This document shows positions 24,421-32,582 of a stretch of DNA of 64,000 bases, piece by piece. The notes below the pieces were generated by a model. The model had not been told where the DNA came from and did not search any database. It saw nothing but the letters and a program-made list of their open reading frames with translations. The DNA is from Caribbeanibacter sp964518305 (GTDB lineage: Bacteria > Gemmatimonadota > Gemmatimonadetes > Palauibacterales > Palauibacteraceae). The translations under genes and the position numbers were made by a program. Location: positions 1 through 64,000 of the forward strand of contig CAZFDK010000007.1 in the NCBI GenBank assembly GCA_964518305.1, read 5' to 3'. Each line of letters opens with the position of its first letter. Position 1 is the first letter of the stretch.

Positions 24421-24743
24421 CGTCATGCAGGTTCCCCCCGCGCTTCCCTCCCACACACGCCCCTCGCCGGCCCCTCTGGCGCCCCCTGCGTCCGAGCTAG
24501 CGTCGGGTCGGCATCCGTGCAGGGCGTGCTCCCACATCAAGATCCACGGTTTCCCGACAGCGCGCCGGACGGGACGCGACCAGTCTTCAATATGAACGAG
24601 CGGTGCTCCCCCGGGGATGGACCGGGCAGCTACGAACCGAGACCGGGGCCACCGTGGTCGCGCCCCCGAAGTCCGGACCGCGGCGCCGTGGCGTCGATCG
24701 CCCCGCGCCGGCGGTCCACGAACCCGGAATGCGAGGTGGTACG
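24421..24743. other. leader region before the CBS-domain gene, no gene seen
   Basis: The open frame of the downstream gene extends into this region, but its residues are low-complexity and no family similarity is visible before ATG 24744. GAGGTGG just before the ATG is the likely ribosome binding site. No other structure is supported. Confidence 0.4.
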
Positions 24744-25220
24744 ATGAAGGCCCGAGACATTATGGCGTCCGAACCGGAGGCCCTTCTGCCGGAGGATTCG
24801 GTCGGACACGGAGCGTCGGTGATGAAGAGGATGGACATCGGCGCACTTCCGGTGGTCGAAGACAGGACCAGCATGCGGCTCGTCGGCATCCTCACCGATC
24901 GGGATCTGGTGATGCGGCACGTAGCGGAGCATCACCGGGAGGAGTGCGAGGTCCGGCACCACATGACGGAGCGGCAGGAGCCGTCGGAGTTCGCCACGGC
25001 CCGCCCGGAGGACACGATCGAGTACGTGATGGAGCTCATGTCCAACCACCAGGTGCGGCGGATCCCGGTGGTCGCGAACGGCGACGAGCGCCTGGTGGGC
25101 ATCGTGGCGCTGGCCGACATCGCCCGGGAAGTGGGTCCGGAACAGCCCGGCGAGGTCGTGCGGGTGCTCGAGGACATCTCCGAGCCGGCGAAGGATCTCG
25201 CACCGGCGCCCACGAGCTGA
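24744..25220 (+). CDS. two-CBS-domain protein
   Basis: This 158-residue protein consists of a CBS pair. CBS1 is residues 1-65 (MKARDIMASEPEALLPEDSV, VVEDRTSMRLVGILTDRDLV) and CBS2 about 75-135 (TARPEDTIEYVMELMSNHQV, RRIPVVANGDERLVGIVALA). Such stand-alone pairs bind adenosyl ligands and act as energy or redox sensors. ATG 24744 has GAGGTGG upstream. A second stand-alone CBS protein is at 26777. Confidence 0.88.
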   Translation: MKARDIMASEPEALLPEDSVGHGASVMKRMDIGALPVVEDRTSMRLVGILTDRDLVMRHVAEHHREECEVRHHMTERQEPSEFATARPEDTIEYVMELMSNHQVRRIPVVANGDERLVGIVALADIAREVGPEQPGEVVRVLEDISEPAKDLAPAPTS

Positions 25221-25328
25221 GCGCACGGCCGAGTGCCGGCTGGCCCCGTAGCGGGACGCGCTGCTGGCGAGATCCCACCGGCAACTAACGCGGCCGCGCG
25301 GGGAGGTCCTCGTGCTGTCGGTGAGGAG

Positions 25329-25691
25329 CTAGCTGAGGCCGCCGGCGTCGGCCGCGGCCAGGGCCGCGCGCGCCACAGCCTCGGCAAAGTCGTTACCGTC
25401 AGCCTGGACCGGGTCCGAACCGTCCTCGCCCAGCTCGACTATGACCCGATACACCCCCTCGTCCGGGAGATCCTCCTCCGCGAAGTCCCACCCGATCTGC
25501 TCCTCCGCCCACTCCGCCAGGTGGAGGGCGGCTGTCCGGTCGGTGGAGTAGAAGGGCACCTCCTCGTGGGTGACGGCGTCCACCACCGGAGGATCCGCCT
25601 CATAGCCGGCGGAAGGCAGGGCCTCGACCTCGCGGTCCCTCACCCGCTGGTGCACGGAGAGATCGAGGCGGCGAAGCTCGGAGCGACTCAT
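25329..25691 (-). CDS. hypothetical acidic protein
   Basis: This 120-residue cytoplasmic-looking protein has a basic start (MSRSELRRLDLSVHQRVRD), then ADPPVVDAVTHEEVPFYSTD, a helix AALHLAEWAEEQIGWDF and an acidic strand YRVIVELGEDGSDPVQADGN, ending in an alanine-rich helix. AGGAG lies nine bases before ATG 25691. No family is recognised. The gene is convergent with the CBS gene and divergent from the sulfotransferase. Confidence 0.6.
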   Translation of the reverse strand: MSRSELRRLDLSVHQRVRDREVEALPSAGYEADPPVVDAVTHEEVPFYSTDRTAALHLAEWAEEQIGWDFAEEDLPDEGVYRVIVELGEDGSDPVQADGNDFAEAVARAALAAADAGGLS

Positions 25692-25732
25692 TCCTCGTCT
25701 CCTGTTCCCGGTCGGGTTCACGATGACTCGAG

Positions 25733-26599
25733 TTGCAGTCTAGTTTGGAAAGAAATGGAACGAAACGCTATACGCGACTCCGTGATCTCGCAGGGGAGGG
25801 GATCGCCGTCGACGGCGCGGAAAGCAGGAAGAACCTGATCATACTGGGGTGCGGCCGGAGCGGGACGAGCATGCTGGCCGGCCTCTTCCGGAACGCCGGC
25901 TACTTCATGGGCGAGAAGCTCATTCCCGCCGACGAGAGCAACCCCAGGGGCTACTACCAGTCCGAGCGGGTCGTCTTCATCAACGAGCGGCTCCTGGAGG
26001 CCGTCGACCATTCCGATCAGCGGAAGATCGTCCGGCGGGTGGTGGGGGGGAGCACGGTCCCGGCGGCAACCCGCTGGCTCCTGGCACTGGAGACAGACGT
26101 CGACATCGAATCCACGCCGGAGCTGCGCCGGCGGATGCGGGACGTCCTCTCCCGCGAGCCCTACTGCTTCAAGGATCCCCGCTTCTCCTATACGCTCGAG
26201 GCGTGGCGGCCGGAGCTGCGGGACCCGCACTTCATCTGTGTCGTCCGGCATCCCCTTGAGGTGGCCCAGAGCGTGCTCCGGCACGGCGAGCGACGCGGGT
26301 ACCGCGAGAGGCTGAGCCTGGATCGAGAGCAGGTGCTCCGCGTCTGGAGGTGCTGCTACCGCTACATACTGGAGCGGCACGTTCGCGACGAGGACCGATG
26401 GAAATTCGTGCACTACGATCAGATCCTGAAGGGCGAGCGCATCGAGGAGCTGGCCCGCTTCACCGGAGCCGAGGTCGACGCTTCCTTCGTCGATCGCGAC
26501 CTTCGAAGGGCGGGCACCGGGGGAACCATGGGGAGGGAGACACGAGAGCTCTACGCCACGCTCTGCCGCCGCGCGGGGCGGGAGGAGCCGGTGCGGTAG
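25733..26599 (+). CDS. sulfotransferase-like protein
   Basis: This is about 288 residues. The PAPS 5'-phosphosulfate loop is visible (LIILGCGRSGTSMLAGLFRN), as is a 3'-phosphate-binding segment FICVVRHPLEVAQSVLRHGE and late WKFVHYDQILKG. It may sulfonate a surface glycan or lipid. The start is uncertain: TTG 25733 and TTG 25745 are the only codons ahead of the core, and only 41 bases separate this gene from the divergent neighbour. A frameshift near the start is possible. Confidence 0.72.
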   Translation: MQSSLERNGTKRYTRLRDLAGEGIAVDGAESRKNLIILGCGRSGTSMLAGLFRNAGYFMGEKLIPADESNPRGYYQSERVVFINERLLEAVDHSDQRKIVRRVVGGSTVPAATRWLLALETDVDIESTPELRRRMRDVLSREPYCFKDPRFSYTLEAWRPELRDPHFICVVRHPLEVAQSVLRHGERRGYRERLSLDREQVLRVWRCCYRYILERHVRDEDRWKFVHYDQILKGERIEELARFTGAEVDASFVDRDLRRAGTGGTMGRETRELYATLCRRAGREEPVR

Positions 26600-26776
26600 C
26601 TCCGGCGGTCGGCGCCGTCCGCTGGCGCGGACCCGCTTCTTGCACTATCCCTTGAAGTGCGGGGGTACCGCACGGTCCGGTGGCCCGACGGTACGGGCAT
26701 CCCGCTCGCTGCGGACGCTCCGCCGCCGGGCGCGGCCGCGTCCGGTCGAGCATCCACCTCCGAAGAGGAGGGGACG

Positions 26777-27211
26777 ATGAAGATCCGGGATATCCTGGAC
26801 CGGAAGGGGCGAACGGTCGTGACCGTGTCCCCCGACCGGACGGTGCGCGAGGCGGTCGCCCTGCTCGTGGACCACGACATCGGATCGCTCGTGGTCGTCA
26901 ACTCGGGCGAGGTGAGAGGCATCATCACCGAGCGGGACGCCCTCCGTCTCGCTGCCCGCGATCCCGACGGGTGGCCCGAGATCTCGGTCTCCGACGCCAT
27001 GACGGAGGAGCTCCTGGTCGCCGTCCAGGACGACGACCTGGACTACATCCGGGAGATCATGACCGAGAACAAGGTCCGGCACCTGCCCATCGTCGAGGAC
27101 GGCGACCTCAAGGGCATCGTATCCATCGGTGACGTGGTCAACGCCTCCCGCCGCCACGTGAAGGCCGAGAACCGCTACCTGCGGCAGTACATACGGGGCG
27201 ACGTGCGTTGA
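26777..27211 (+). CDS. two-CBS-domain protein
   Basis: This 144-residue CBS pair includes MKIRDILDRKGRTVVTVSPD, LLVDHDIGSLVVVNSGEVRG, IITERDALRLAARDPDGWP, then MTENKVRHLPIVEDGDLKGI and VSIGDVV. It is related in layout to the protein at 24744. AGGAGGGG precedes ATG 26777. A signalling or nucleotide-sensing role is inferred from the family. It ends 19 bases before the convergent HmuY-like gene. Confidence 0.9.
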   Translation: MKIRDILDRKGRTVVTVSPDRTVREAVALLVDHDIGSLVVVNSGEVRGIITERDALRLAARDPDGWPEISVSDAMTEELLVAVQDDDLDYIREIMTENKVRHLPIVEDGDLKGIVSIGDVVNASRRHVKAENRYLRQYIRGDVR

Positions 27212-27229
27212 GCGGGGTCGGGGACCGGG

Positions 27230-27871
27230 TCAGCGGCTCACCCGCCGACCCCGGTCGCCCTGGTACGAGTAGCGGATCGTGAGACAGCCGGGCTCCGGCC
27301 CGGGGCAGTAGTAGCTCACCACCGCCAGCTTGGCGTAGCGGCCGTCGGCCGTGCGGAGCGCGAACACCCGTCCTCGGGACAGGAGCATGTGCGAGAAGAA
27401 GTCGTAGCGATACCACCCGTCCAGCACCGGGTGCTCGGGGTCTCCCCCGGGGGCCCGCCGTGTTCCCTCGTATCCGTCCGACGGCACGCGGCGGACCGAG
27501 TCGAAGGGCACCGTCCCGAGCGAGACGGCTCCGGCCCGGCCCGCGAACTGTTGTCCGCCGTTCACGATCAGGCGGTATCGGCGGGCTGCCAGATCCCAGT
27601 CGCTACCCGTGGCACCGGAGACCTGGGCGCCGCGAGAGAAATCGAACCGCCGCCACTCCCCACGATTTCGGGTGTCCAGCGTGACGATGCGATCGTCCAC
27701 CAGGCTGTCTCCCACCTCCCGGGGCGGGGTCTCCGCCGGAACGCGGGTGGGCGGCGAGGGCCGGACCAGGGAGGAGGCCACCAGGTAGGCGACGGCGATG
27801 ACGAAGAGCGCGCCGGCGGCGCCGAGCCACCAGGGGACGCGGCCGAGGTCGTCGGGGAGGAGACGGCTCAC
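27230..27871 (-). CDS. HmuY-like heme-binding family protein with membrane anchor
   Basis: This 213-residue protein has one N-terminal membrane helix (about residues 15-34). The rest matches the HmuY pattern: EWRRFDFSRGAQVSG, SDWDLAARRYRLIVNGGQQF, GAVSLGTVPFDSV, VLDGWYRYDFFSHMLLSRGR, VFALRTADGRYAKLAVVSYY and a final TIRYSYQ strand. HmuY proteins in Porphyromonas bind heme outside the cell. Here the protein is membrane-anchored rather than a lipoprotein, close to heme and oxidase genes; it could handle heme at the membrane. Confidence 0.72.
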   Translation of the reverse strand: MSRLLPDDLGRVPWWLGAAGALFVIAVAYLVASSLVRPSPPTRVPAETPPREVGDSLVDDRIVTLDTRNRGEWRRFDFSRGAQVSGATGSDWDLAARRYRLIVNGGQQFAGRAGAVSLGTVPFDSVRRVPSDGYEGTRRAPGGDPEHPVLDGWYRYDFFSHMLLSRGRVFALRTADGRYAKLAVVSYYCPGPEPGCLTIRYSYQGDRGRRVSR

Positions 27872-27902
27872 GGGCTCCGACCCAGTTGCCCGTCGCTCCG
27901 AC

Positions 27903-28109
27903 TCAGTCCCCGGAGGTCCGGCCGAGGAAGCGCTCCAGGTTCAGCAGGTACCATAGGAGCCCGAGAGCAGCGAGGGCGAAGACGGTCCCCAGCGCGAGCT
28001 GGAGGCCGGTCCCTCCCCCGACGAACTGTCGTATCTGCCACGCCGAGAATCCGCCTGAGAAGAGAATTCCCGTCGTGATGAGCACCCGGTGGAACGCGAT
28101 GAGGGACAC
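27903..28109 (-). CDS. two-helix small membrane protein (FH-type)
   Basis: This 68-residue protein starts MSLIAFHRVLITTGILFSGG and has a second helix (LGTVFALAALGLLWYLLNL) and a basic end. It shares the SLxxFHxLxTT opening and the GLLxYLxxL second helix with the protein at 14431-14661. A His sits at the start of helix 1 in both. It is encoded just upstream of the HmuY-like gene in the same direction. No named family is recognised. Confidence 0.65.
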   Translation of the reverse strand: MSLIAFHRVLITTGILFSGGFSAWQIRQFVGGGTGLQLALGTVFALAALGLLWYLLNLERFLGRTSGD

Positions 28110-28232
28110 ACCGACCTCCCGGCTCTCGGAGGACGGGGAGTCCGTCCCCGCCCGGTCTGAACTCCGGCCCGATCTCAGACTCCAACATAAGGCGGCGCCC
28201 GGGAGCGGGCGACGACGACCGGGACGCCGCCC

Positions 28233-28748
28233 GTGTTGCGGAGTCGAGAGTGCGCTTTGATTCTAGCCATTGGCGCGGAGCACGCCGACACGTCCCGGCG
28301 GCCGGACCGGGCACTCCAACGGGAGGCGCGGCTGGGCACCGAGAACGAGCGAGCGACGAACGGCGCGGAGGTCGGCAGCGATGGGCGCCGATCGGCGAAG
28401 TTTCGGCAGGCCGCCTTCGTCTACCTGCACGTGGGTCTCCTGTACGAGGCCGCGGTGTGGGCGATGGGGCAGACTGGTGCGCTCCCCGCCGACCGTGGGC
28501 CGGTCTGGGTGTGGCTCATCGTGGGCGCCGGCATCCTGGCCGTCGTCTTCTGGGGTCTCTGGTCGTGGCAGAACCGGTGGTTCGCGCGGATCATCTGGGG
28601 GCTCCACGCCCTCAGGCTGCCGGCCCTCATCGAGGGGGCGTTCCTGCCCGCCACCGGGTCCCGGCTCCCACCGTCGTTCTACCTCACGGCCCTGGCGGTC
28701 GTGATCGTGAATCTGGCCTTCCTGGCCCGGGCGGGTTGGGACCTGTGA
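28233..28748 (+). CDS. hypothetical four-helix membrane protein
   Basis: A hydrophilic N-terminus of about 55 residues precedes four hydrophobic segments: FVYLHVGLLYEAAVWAMG, VWVWLIVGAGILAVVFWGLW, FARIIWGLHALRLPALIEGA, FYLTALAVVIVNLAFLA. The start is uncertain; TTG 28233 or TTG 28254 are in frame. It lies upstream of the Mrp-type operon. No family is recognised. Confidence 0.55.
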   Translation: MLRSRECALILAIGAEHADTSRRPDRALQREARLGTENERATNGAEVGSDGRRSAKFRQAAFVYLHVGLLYEAAVWAMGQTGALPADRGPVWVWLIVGAGILAVVFWGLWSWQNRWFARIIWGLHALRLPALIEGAFLPATGSRLPPSFYLTALAVVIVNLAFLARAGWDL

Positions 28749-28806
28749 TCGCTCGCTCCGTCCGCCTGCCCGCGACAGGCCTCCGCCGCGAACGGTGGGC
28801 CTCCCC

Positions 28807-29715
28807 GTGAGCGAGTACGACATCCGGACCTACTCGGAGGTGGAGGGGGAGGACCGCTCGGACCTGGCCGGGCAGGTCGAGGAACAGCGGGCCAGGGTGG
28901 AGCGGCGTATGGAGCCCGTGGACCGGATCCTGGCCGTGATGAGCGGCAAGGGCGGGGTGGGGAAGAGCTACGTGGCCGCCTCGCTGGCCGCCTCGCTGGC
29001 CGGCCGGGACGACGGCGGAGGCGTGGGTCTCCTGGACGCCGACCTCGACGCGCCCACCGCTGACCGGATGCTCGGGGCGCCGCGCGAGCCGCTGGAGATG
29101 ACCGACGACGGCGTCGAGCCGGCCGTCGCCGGCGACGTCCGGCTGATCTCCACCGGACTGCTTCTGGAGGAGGACGCCCCGCTGGCCTGGAGGGAGCCGG
29201 ACTCGGAGAGCTTCGTGTGGCGCGGGGCCCAGGAGCACGGCGTCCTGCGGGAGTTCCTGGGCGACGTGGCCTGGGGCGAGCTCTCGTGGCTCGTCGTGGA
29301 CCTGCCGCCGGGCAGCGGCCGGCTCGAGCAGCTGCTGGAGCTGGTGCCCCGCCTCCACGCTGTCGTGGCCGTCACGCTTCCCAGCGGCGCGTCCCGCTCC
29401 GCCGTGGAGCGCTCCCTTCGGCTCGTCCGCTCCGGCGACGTTCCCGTGGCCGGCGTCGTGGAGAACATGTCGTCCTACGCATGCGGAGACTGCGGGAGCC
29501 GTGGGGCCCTCTTTCCCGGCGACGCCGGCCGCGAGCTGGCCGATCGCTTCGACCTGCCGCTGCTCGGGCGGGTTCCCTTCGATCCCGGGGCGGCAGAGCT
29601 GGCCGACGGCGGCGAGACGGCACGGGCGCTGGGGGAGACCGCCGCGGGGCGTGCGCTATCGACCATCGCTCATCGATTGGAATCAGCGGGAGAATCGACC
29701 GGGAGGGCCTCGTGA
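28807..29715 (+). CDS. Mrp/NBP35-type P-loop ATPase (Fe-S cluster carrier family)
   Basis: This is about 302 residues. It has the deviant Walker A with two lysines (VMSGKGGVGKSYVAASLA), the LLDADLDAPTADRML switch, LVVDLPPGS, and near the C-terminus VENMSSYACGDCG with a C-x-x-C that in Mrp/ApbC bridges an Fe-S cluster at the dimer interface. It probably loads Fe-S clusters or another metal cofactor onto partners. GTG 28807 gives a natural start; GTG 28795 is possible. It is first of five genes joined by GTGA overlaps with PCP_red, ferredoxin and ABC exporter genes. Confidence 0.85.
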   Translation: MSEYDIRTYSEVEGEDRSDLAGQVEEQRARVERRMEPVDRILAVMSGKGGVGKSYVAASLAASLAGRDDGGGVGLLDADLDAPTADRMLGAPREPLEMTDDGVEPAVAGDVRLISTGLLLEEDAPLAWREPDSESFVWRGAQEHGVLREFLGDVAWGELSWLVVDLPPGSGRLEQLLELVPRLHAVVAVTLPSGASRSAVERSLRLVRSGDVPVAGVVENMSSYACGDCGSRGALFPGDAGRELADRFDLPLLGRVPFDPGAAELADGGETARALGETAAGRALSTIAHRLESAGESTGRAS

Positions 29716-30227
29716 AGTTCCTCTGTGTCGAGTGCGACGAGCAAATGGAGTTCGCCCAGCGGGAGCAGCCCGGAGACGGGACCATGGCGGCTGTCTTCGA
29801 GTGCCCGGGCTGCGACCGCGCGGTGGGGATGCTGACCAACCCCATGGAGACGCAGCTCGTCTCCTCGCTGGGCGTGGAAATCGGCGGTCGGACGGTCGAG
29901 CAGCAGCCCATGGAGTCCACGCGCCGTCAGGTGGCGTCCGGCCGCCAGGACGCCTTCGACGACGGCGACCTCCCGGACCCCCCGGGTGATGCGGCGCCCC
30001 CGGCGGAAGGAAACGGGGATCCCGGCGCCGGCGCGGACGACGCCAGGGAGGACCCCTTGGTGACGTGGACGGAGGACGCTGCCCGCCGCCTGGAGCGCGT
30101 GCCGAGCTTTGTCCGGGGAATGGTCCACCGCATCTACACGGACTGGGCCGAGGAGAGGGGGATCGACGAGATCACCCCGGAGGTCATGGACCGGGCCCGG
30201 AGCGACCTGGGCCTGGAGGGAATGTGA
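29712..30227 (+). CDS. zinc-ribbon protein with C-terminal PCP_red domain
   Basis: This 171-residue protein has an N-terminal zinc ribbon with Cys5-x2-Cys8 and Cys31-x2-Cys34 (FLCVECDEQ, ECPGCDRA), an acidic linker, and at residues 117-171 a PCP_red domain (WTEDAARRLERVPSFVRGMV ... EITPEVMDRARSDL). PCP_red is known as the C-terminal domain of the BchB/ChlB subunit of dark protochlorophyllide reductase, where it contacts the tetrapyrrole. No other chlorophyll gene is nearby. The start GTG overlaps the Mrp stop. It may bind a tetrapyrrole or act as an assembly adaptor. Confidence 0.82.
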   Translation: MKFLCVECDEQMEFAQREQPGDGTMAAVFECPGCDRAVGMLTNPMETQLVSSLGVEIGGRTVEQQPMESTRRQVASGRQDAFDDGDLPDPPGDAAPPAEGNGDPGAGADDAREDPLVTWTEDAARRLERVPSFVRGMVHRIYTDWAEERGIDEITPEVMDRARSDLGLEGM

Positions 30228-30475
30228 GCGACGGCGACCCGCGCTACGAACGCGAGGTCCACGGCCTCAAGGTGGAGATCGACCTGGACCTCTGCGTGGG
30301 GTTCGGCGACTGCGTGGACGCCTCCCCCGAGTGCTTCGAGCTGAATGGGGAGGGCCTGGCCGAGTTCACGGCGCCGGAGAGCGTGGATCGCGAGACGCTG
30401 CTCGAGGCGTGCCGGTCGTGCCCCGTCGACGCGATCTCCGCCCGGGACGAAGAGGGCGAGCTCCTGGCGCCGTGA
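30224..30475 (+). CDS. single-cluster ferredoxin
   Basis: This 83-residue ferredoxin has LCVGFGDCVDASPECFELNG near residue 20 and RSCPVDAI near residue 65. The first motif is C-x5-C, with Phe where the second Cys would be in a [4Fe-4S] protein, so a [3Fe-4S] cluster or a cluster with a non-Cys ligand is likely, as in ferredoxins that feed P450s or oxidoreductases. It overlaps both neighbours by GTGA, so it serves this operon, presumably supplying electrons to the PCP_red/radical SAM chemistry. Confidence 0.88.
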   Translation: MSDGDPRYEREVHGLKVEIDLDLCVGFGDCVDASPECFELNGEGLAEFTAPESVDRETLLEACRSCPVDAISARDEEGELLAP

Positions 30476-31422
30476 GTCCCCCGGAGGAGCCGGAAGTCCG
30501 GGCCGAGGGGATCCGGCACGCCTGGGAGGACGGCCGCCCCGCCCTGCGCGGGGTGGACGTGGAGGCCCGGCCCGGCCAGGTGCTCGGCCTCATGGGCCCG
30601 AACGGCTCGGGGAAGAGCACCCTGCTGCGGGTGCTGGCCGGGGCCCTGGATCCCGACCGCGGCCGGGTGGTCCGGTCCGCCGGTGCGGGCTCCGTCCTCC
30701 GCAGAACCGCCACCGTCCTGGATCGCTCCCCCTTCGCCGACAGCCTCCCGGGCCGGGAGAACGTGGTTCGGCTCCTGGAGCTCCGGGGTCTTCCGGGCCG
30801 GCAGGCCCGGGACCGCGCCGAGCAGTGGCTGGAGCGGTTCGGCCTCGGCGACCGGTCCGCGGATCCGGTGGAGACCTACTCGCGGGGCATGCGCCGGAAG
30901 ACGGATCTCGCGCTGGCCTTCGCCGCCGGGGCCGAGCTCCTCCTCCTGGACGAGCCTCTGGAGGCCCTGGACGCCGGGGCCCGGCGGACACTGTACGGGG
31001 GGCTCCGGCGGCGGGCTCGCGCCGGCCGGACGGCGGTGGTCACCGGCCACGGGGCGGCGTTCATGGAGGAGGTCTGTGACCGGATCGTGTTCCTCCGCGA
31101 CGGGAGGATCGCTGAGGCGGGCACCCCGGAGGAGCTGATCGGCTCGGTGGAGGCGCCGGCCACCATCGAGGTCGACCTGGCGGGTCCCGCGGCGGACGGG
31201 GTGACGAGCGCGGGAGGCTGGCCGCCGGACGTCCGACTCGCGGGCCGGGCCGGTGGGACCCTCCGGTTCAGGTCTCGCGAGGGCGGAGCATCCCTGCCGG
31301 AACTCTCGGCCCGTCTCCGCGATCGCGGCGCCGAGATCACCGGAGTGCGGATACGGCGGCCGGACCTCGACGACGCCTTCCTGGCGCTGACCGGCGAGGC
31401 CCTTCGCGAGGGCGAGCCGTGA
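30472..31422 (+). CDS. ABC-2 type transporter ATPase
   Basis: This 316-residue ATPase has Walker A GPNGSGKST, signature YSRGMRRKTDLALAF (non-canonical SRGM in place of SGGQ) and Walker B ELLLLDEPLEAL. The C-terminal extension ends RRPDLDDAFLALTGEAL, as in ABC-2 exporters of the DrrA/YhcG type. The start overlaps the ferredoxin stop. With the next gene it forms an exporter; a cofactor, heme or assembly intermediate is a possible cargo. CcmA (heme/cytochrome c maturation) is less likely because of the extension. Confidence 0.85.
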   Translation: MSPPEEPEVRAEGIRHAWEDGRPALRGVDVEARPGQVLGLMGPNGSGKSTLLRVLAGALDPDRGRVVRSAGAGSVLRRTATVLDRSPFADSLPGRENVVRLLELRGLPGRQARDRAEQWLERFGLGDRSADPVETYSRGMRRKTDLALAFAAGAELLLLDEPLEALDAGARRTLYGGLRRRARAGRTAVVTGHGAAFMEEVCDRIVFLRDGRIAEAGTPEELIGSVEAPATIEVDLAGPAADGVTSAGGWPPDVRLAGRAGGTLRFRSREGGASLPELSARLRDRGAEITGVRIRRPDLDDAFLALTGEALREGEP

Positions 31423-32177
31423 CGGGTGGTGTCTGGCGGCTGGAGTGGCGGGTCGCCCGGTCCCGCCCGCGACGGCTGATGTGGAGCATCTCCGTTCCGG
31501 TGCTCCTGCTCGTCCCGGTAGCGGCCAGCGGCGCCGCGGCGCCGCACCGGGCCACCGTCTACGCGCTCTTCGTCGTCTTCTTCGGCCTCTTCGGCTCCGC
31601 CGCTCCGGTGATCCGGGACGCAAAGCGCGGCTGGATCGAGCGCGTCCTGCTCACGGGGTGCGGCGCCCGGGCGTGGCTGTTGCAGCGGACGGCGGCCCAC
31701 GCCGTCCAGGACCTGCTGCAGCTGGTCCCGGCGCTGGCCGCGGTGATCTGGGTCGAGGGCGGGATGCAGGGGACGCTCCCGGCAGGAGTGGCGGCCGGGT
31801 CCCTGCTGGCGCTGGCCGCCGCCAACCTGGTGGGCACGGTCGTCGGTGCCGCGGTGCGCTCGCTGGCAGAGGGCGCGCTGGTGTGCGCCGGCGTGGGCCT
31901 CGTGGCGCTCCACCTGTCCGGCGCATTCCGGCCGCCGGCGCCGGGCACCTGGCAGGAGACGGCGGCGGCGCTCAGCCCCCTGCTCCCGGCCCTGACCTCC
32001 TTCCGGGAGCTCGCCGGCGCGACGGGAAGCTGGGTCTCGGCAGCATCGGTTCCGGGCGGAAAAGCGGCCTGGCTGTGGGCGGGGCCCGGCGCGACGACGC
32101 TCCTTTTGATCGCGGGCGCGTGGATGGGGGCGAGATGGGTCGCTGGTCGGCTCACCGGGATGGTCGACCGGTTTTGA
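31419..32177 (+). CDS. ABC-2 type transporter permease
   Basis: This 252-residue protein has six to seven membrane helices (MWSISVPVLLLVPVA, ALFVVFFGLFGSAAPV, ALAAANLVGTVVGAAV, ALVCAGVGLVALHLSGAF) with a conserved short amphipathic segment RDAKRGWIERVLLTGCGARA. It pairs with the overlapping ATPase upstream. It is the last gene before the terminator at 32245. Confidence 0.78.
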   Translation: MTGGVWRLEWRVARSRPRRLMWSISVPVLLLVPVAASGAAAPHRATVYALFVVFFGLFGSAAPVIRDAKRGWIERVLLTGCGARAWLLQRTAAHAVQDLLQLVPALAAVIWVEGGMQGTLPAGVAAGSLLALAAANLVGTVVGAAVRSLAEGALVCAGVGLVALHLSGAFRPPAPGTWQETAAALSPLLPALTSFRELAGATGSWVSAASVPGGKAAWLWAGPGATTLLLIAGAWMGARWVAGRLTGMVDRF

Positions 32178-32582
32178 CGTGACCAGCAGGGGTGGCTATA
32201 TAGGATCTGGACGTCGGATTATGACAGACGATTCTTGACACAGGAATGGATCCGGACGACGACGGATCCATTTTTCCTGCCTCACGGTTCTCCCCGGACG
32301 GGAGCTCCGGAGGCATCGAGAAGCCGAGGAAACGGCGGACTGCCGGTAGGCATCCGCGAGTTCACGAGATCCAGCCGGTGAGAGGCGGGGTCGGAAGGCG
32401 CCCAGGCGCCTCGAGGCTCGAACGTGCCGAGACGGCACGGCGGTCGAAGCGCGGCCGATGAGAGCCGAGAGAGCCTACCCTGGTGGCCTGCGCATGAACT
32501 CGAGGCGGACGGGCCGGTGGCATCGCCGTTCCCCGAAGGTCGACAGCGATGGCGCTGCGCTCACCGAGGCTTCGAGGTGCCG
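32178..32582. other. intergenic region with terminator and promoter for the stress/cytochrome operon
   Basis: The first third contains AT-rich DNA (GGCTATATAGGATC near 32193) and the terminator described separately. After it I see no gene; the frame of the next protein is open upstream of its ATG but without family similarity. A promoter for the 17-kb downstream gene set probably lies in 32280-32570. Confidence 0.45.
32245..32275 (+). terminator. intrinsic terminator after the ABC exporter operon
   Basis: AATGGATCCG (32245-32254) pairs perfectly with CGGATCCATT (32263-32272) around an 8-base loop, followed by a T tract (32271-32275). It separates the Mrp-to-ABC operon from the universal-stress/cytochrome operon. 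Confidence 0.88.

Noticed and set aside
30472..32177. Reading the ABC pair as CcmA/CcmB for cytochrome c maturation
   Set aside because: The ATPase has the C-terminal extension of ABC-2 exporters and no ccmC, ccmE or ccmF genes follow.
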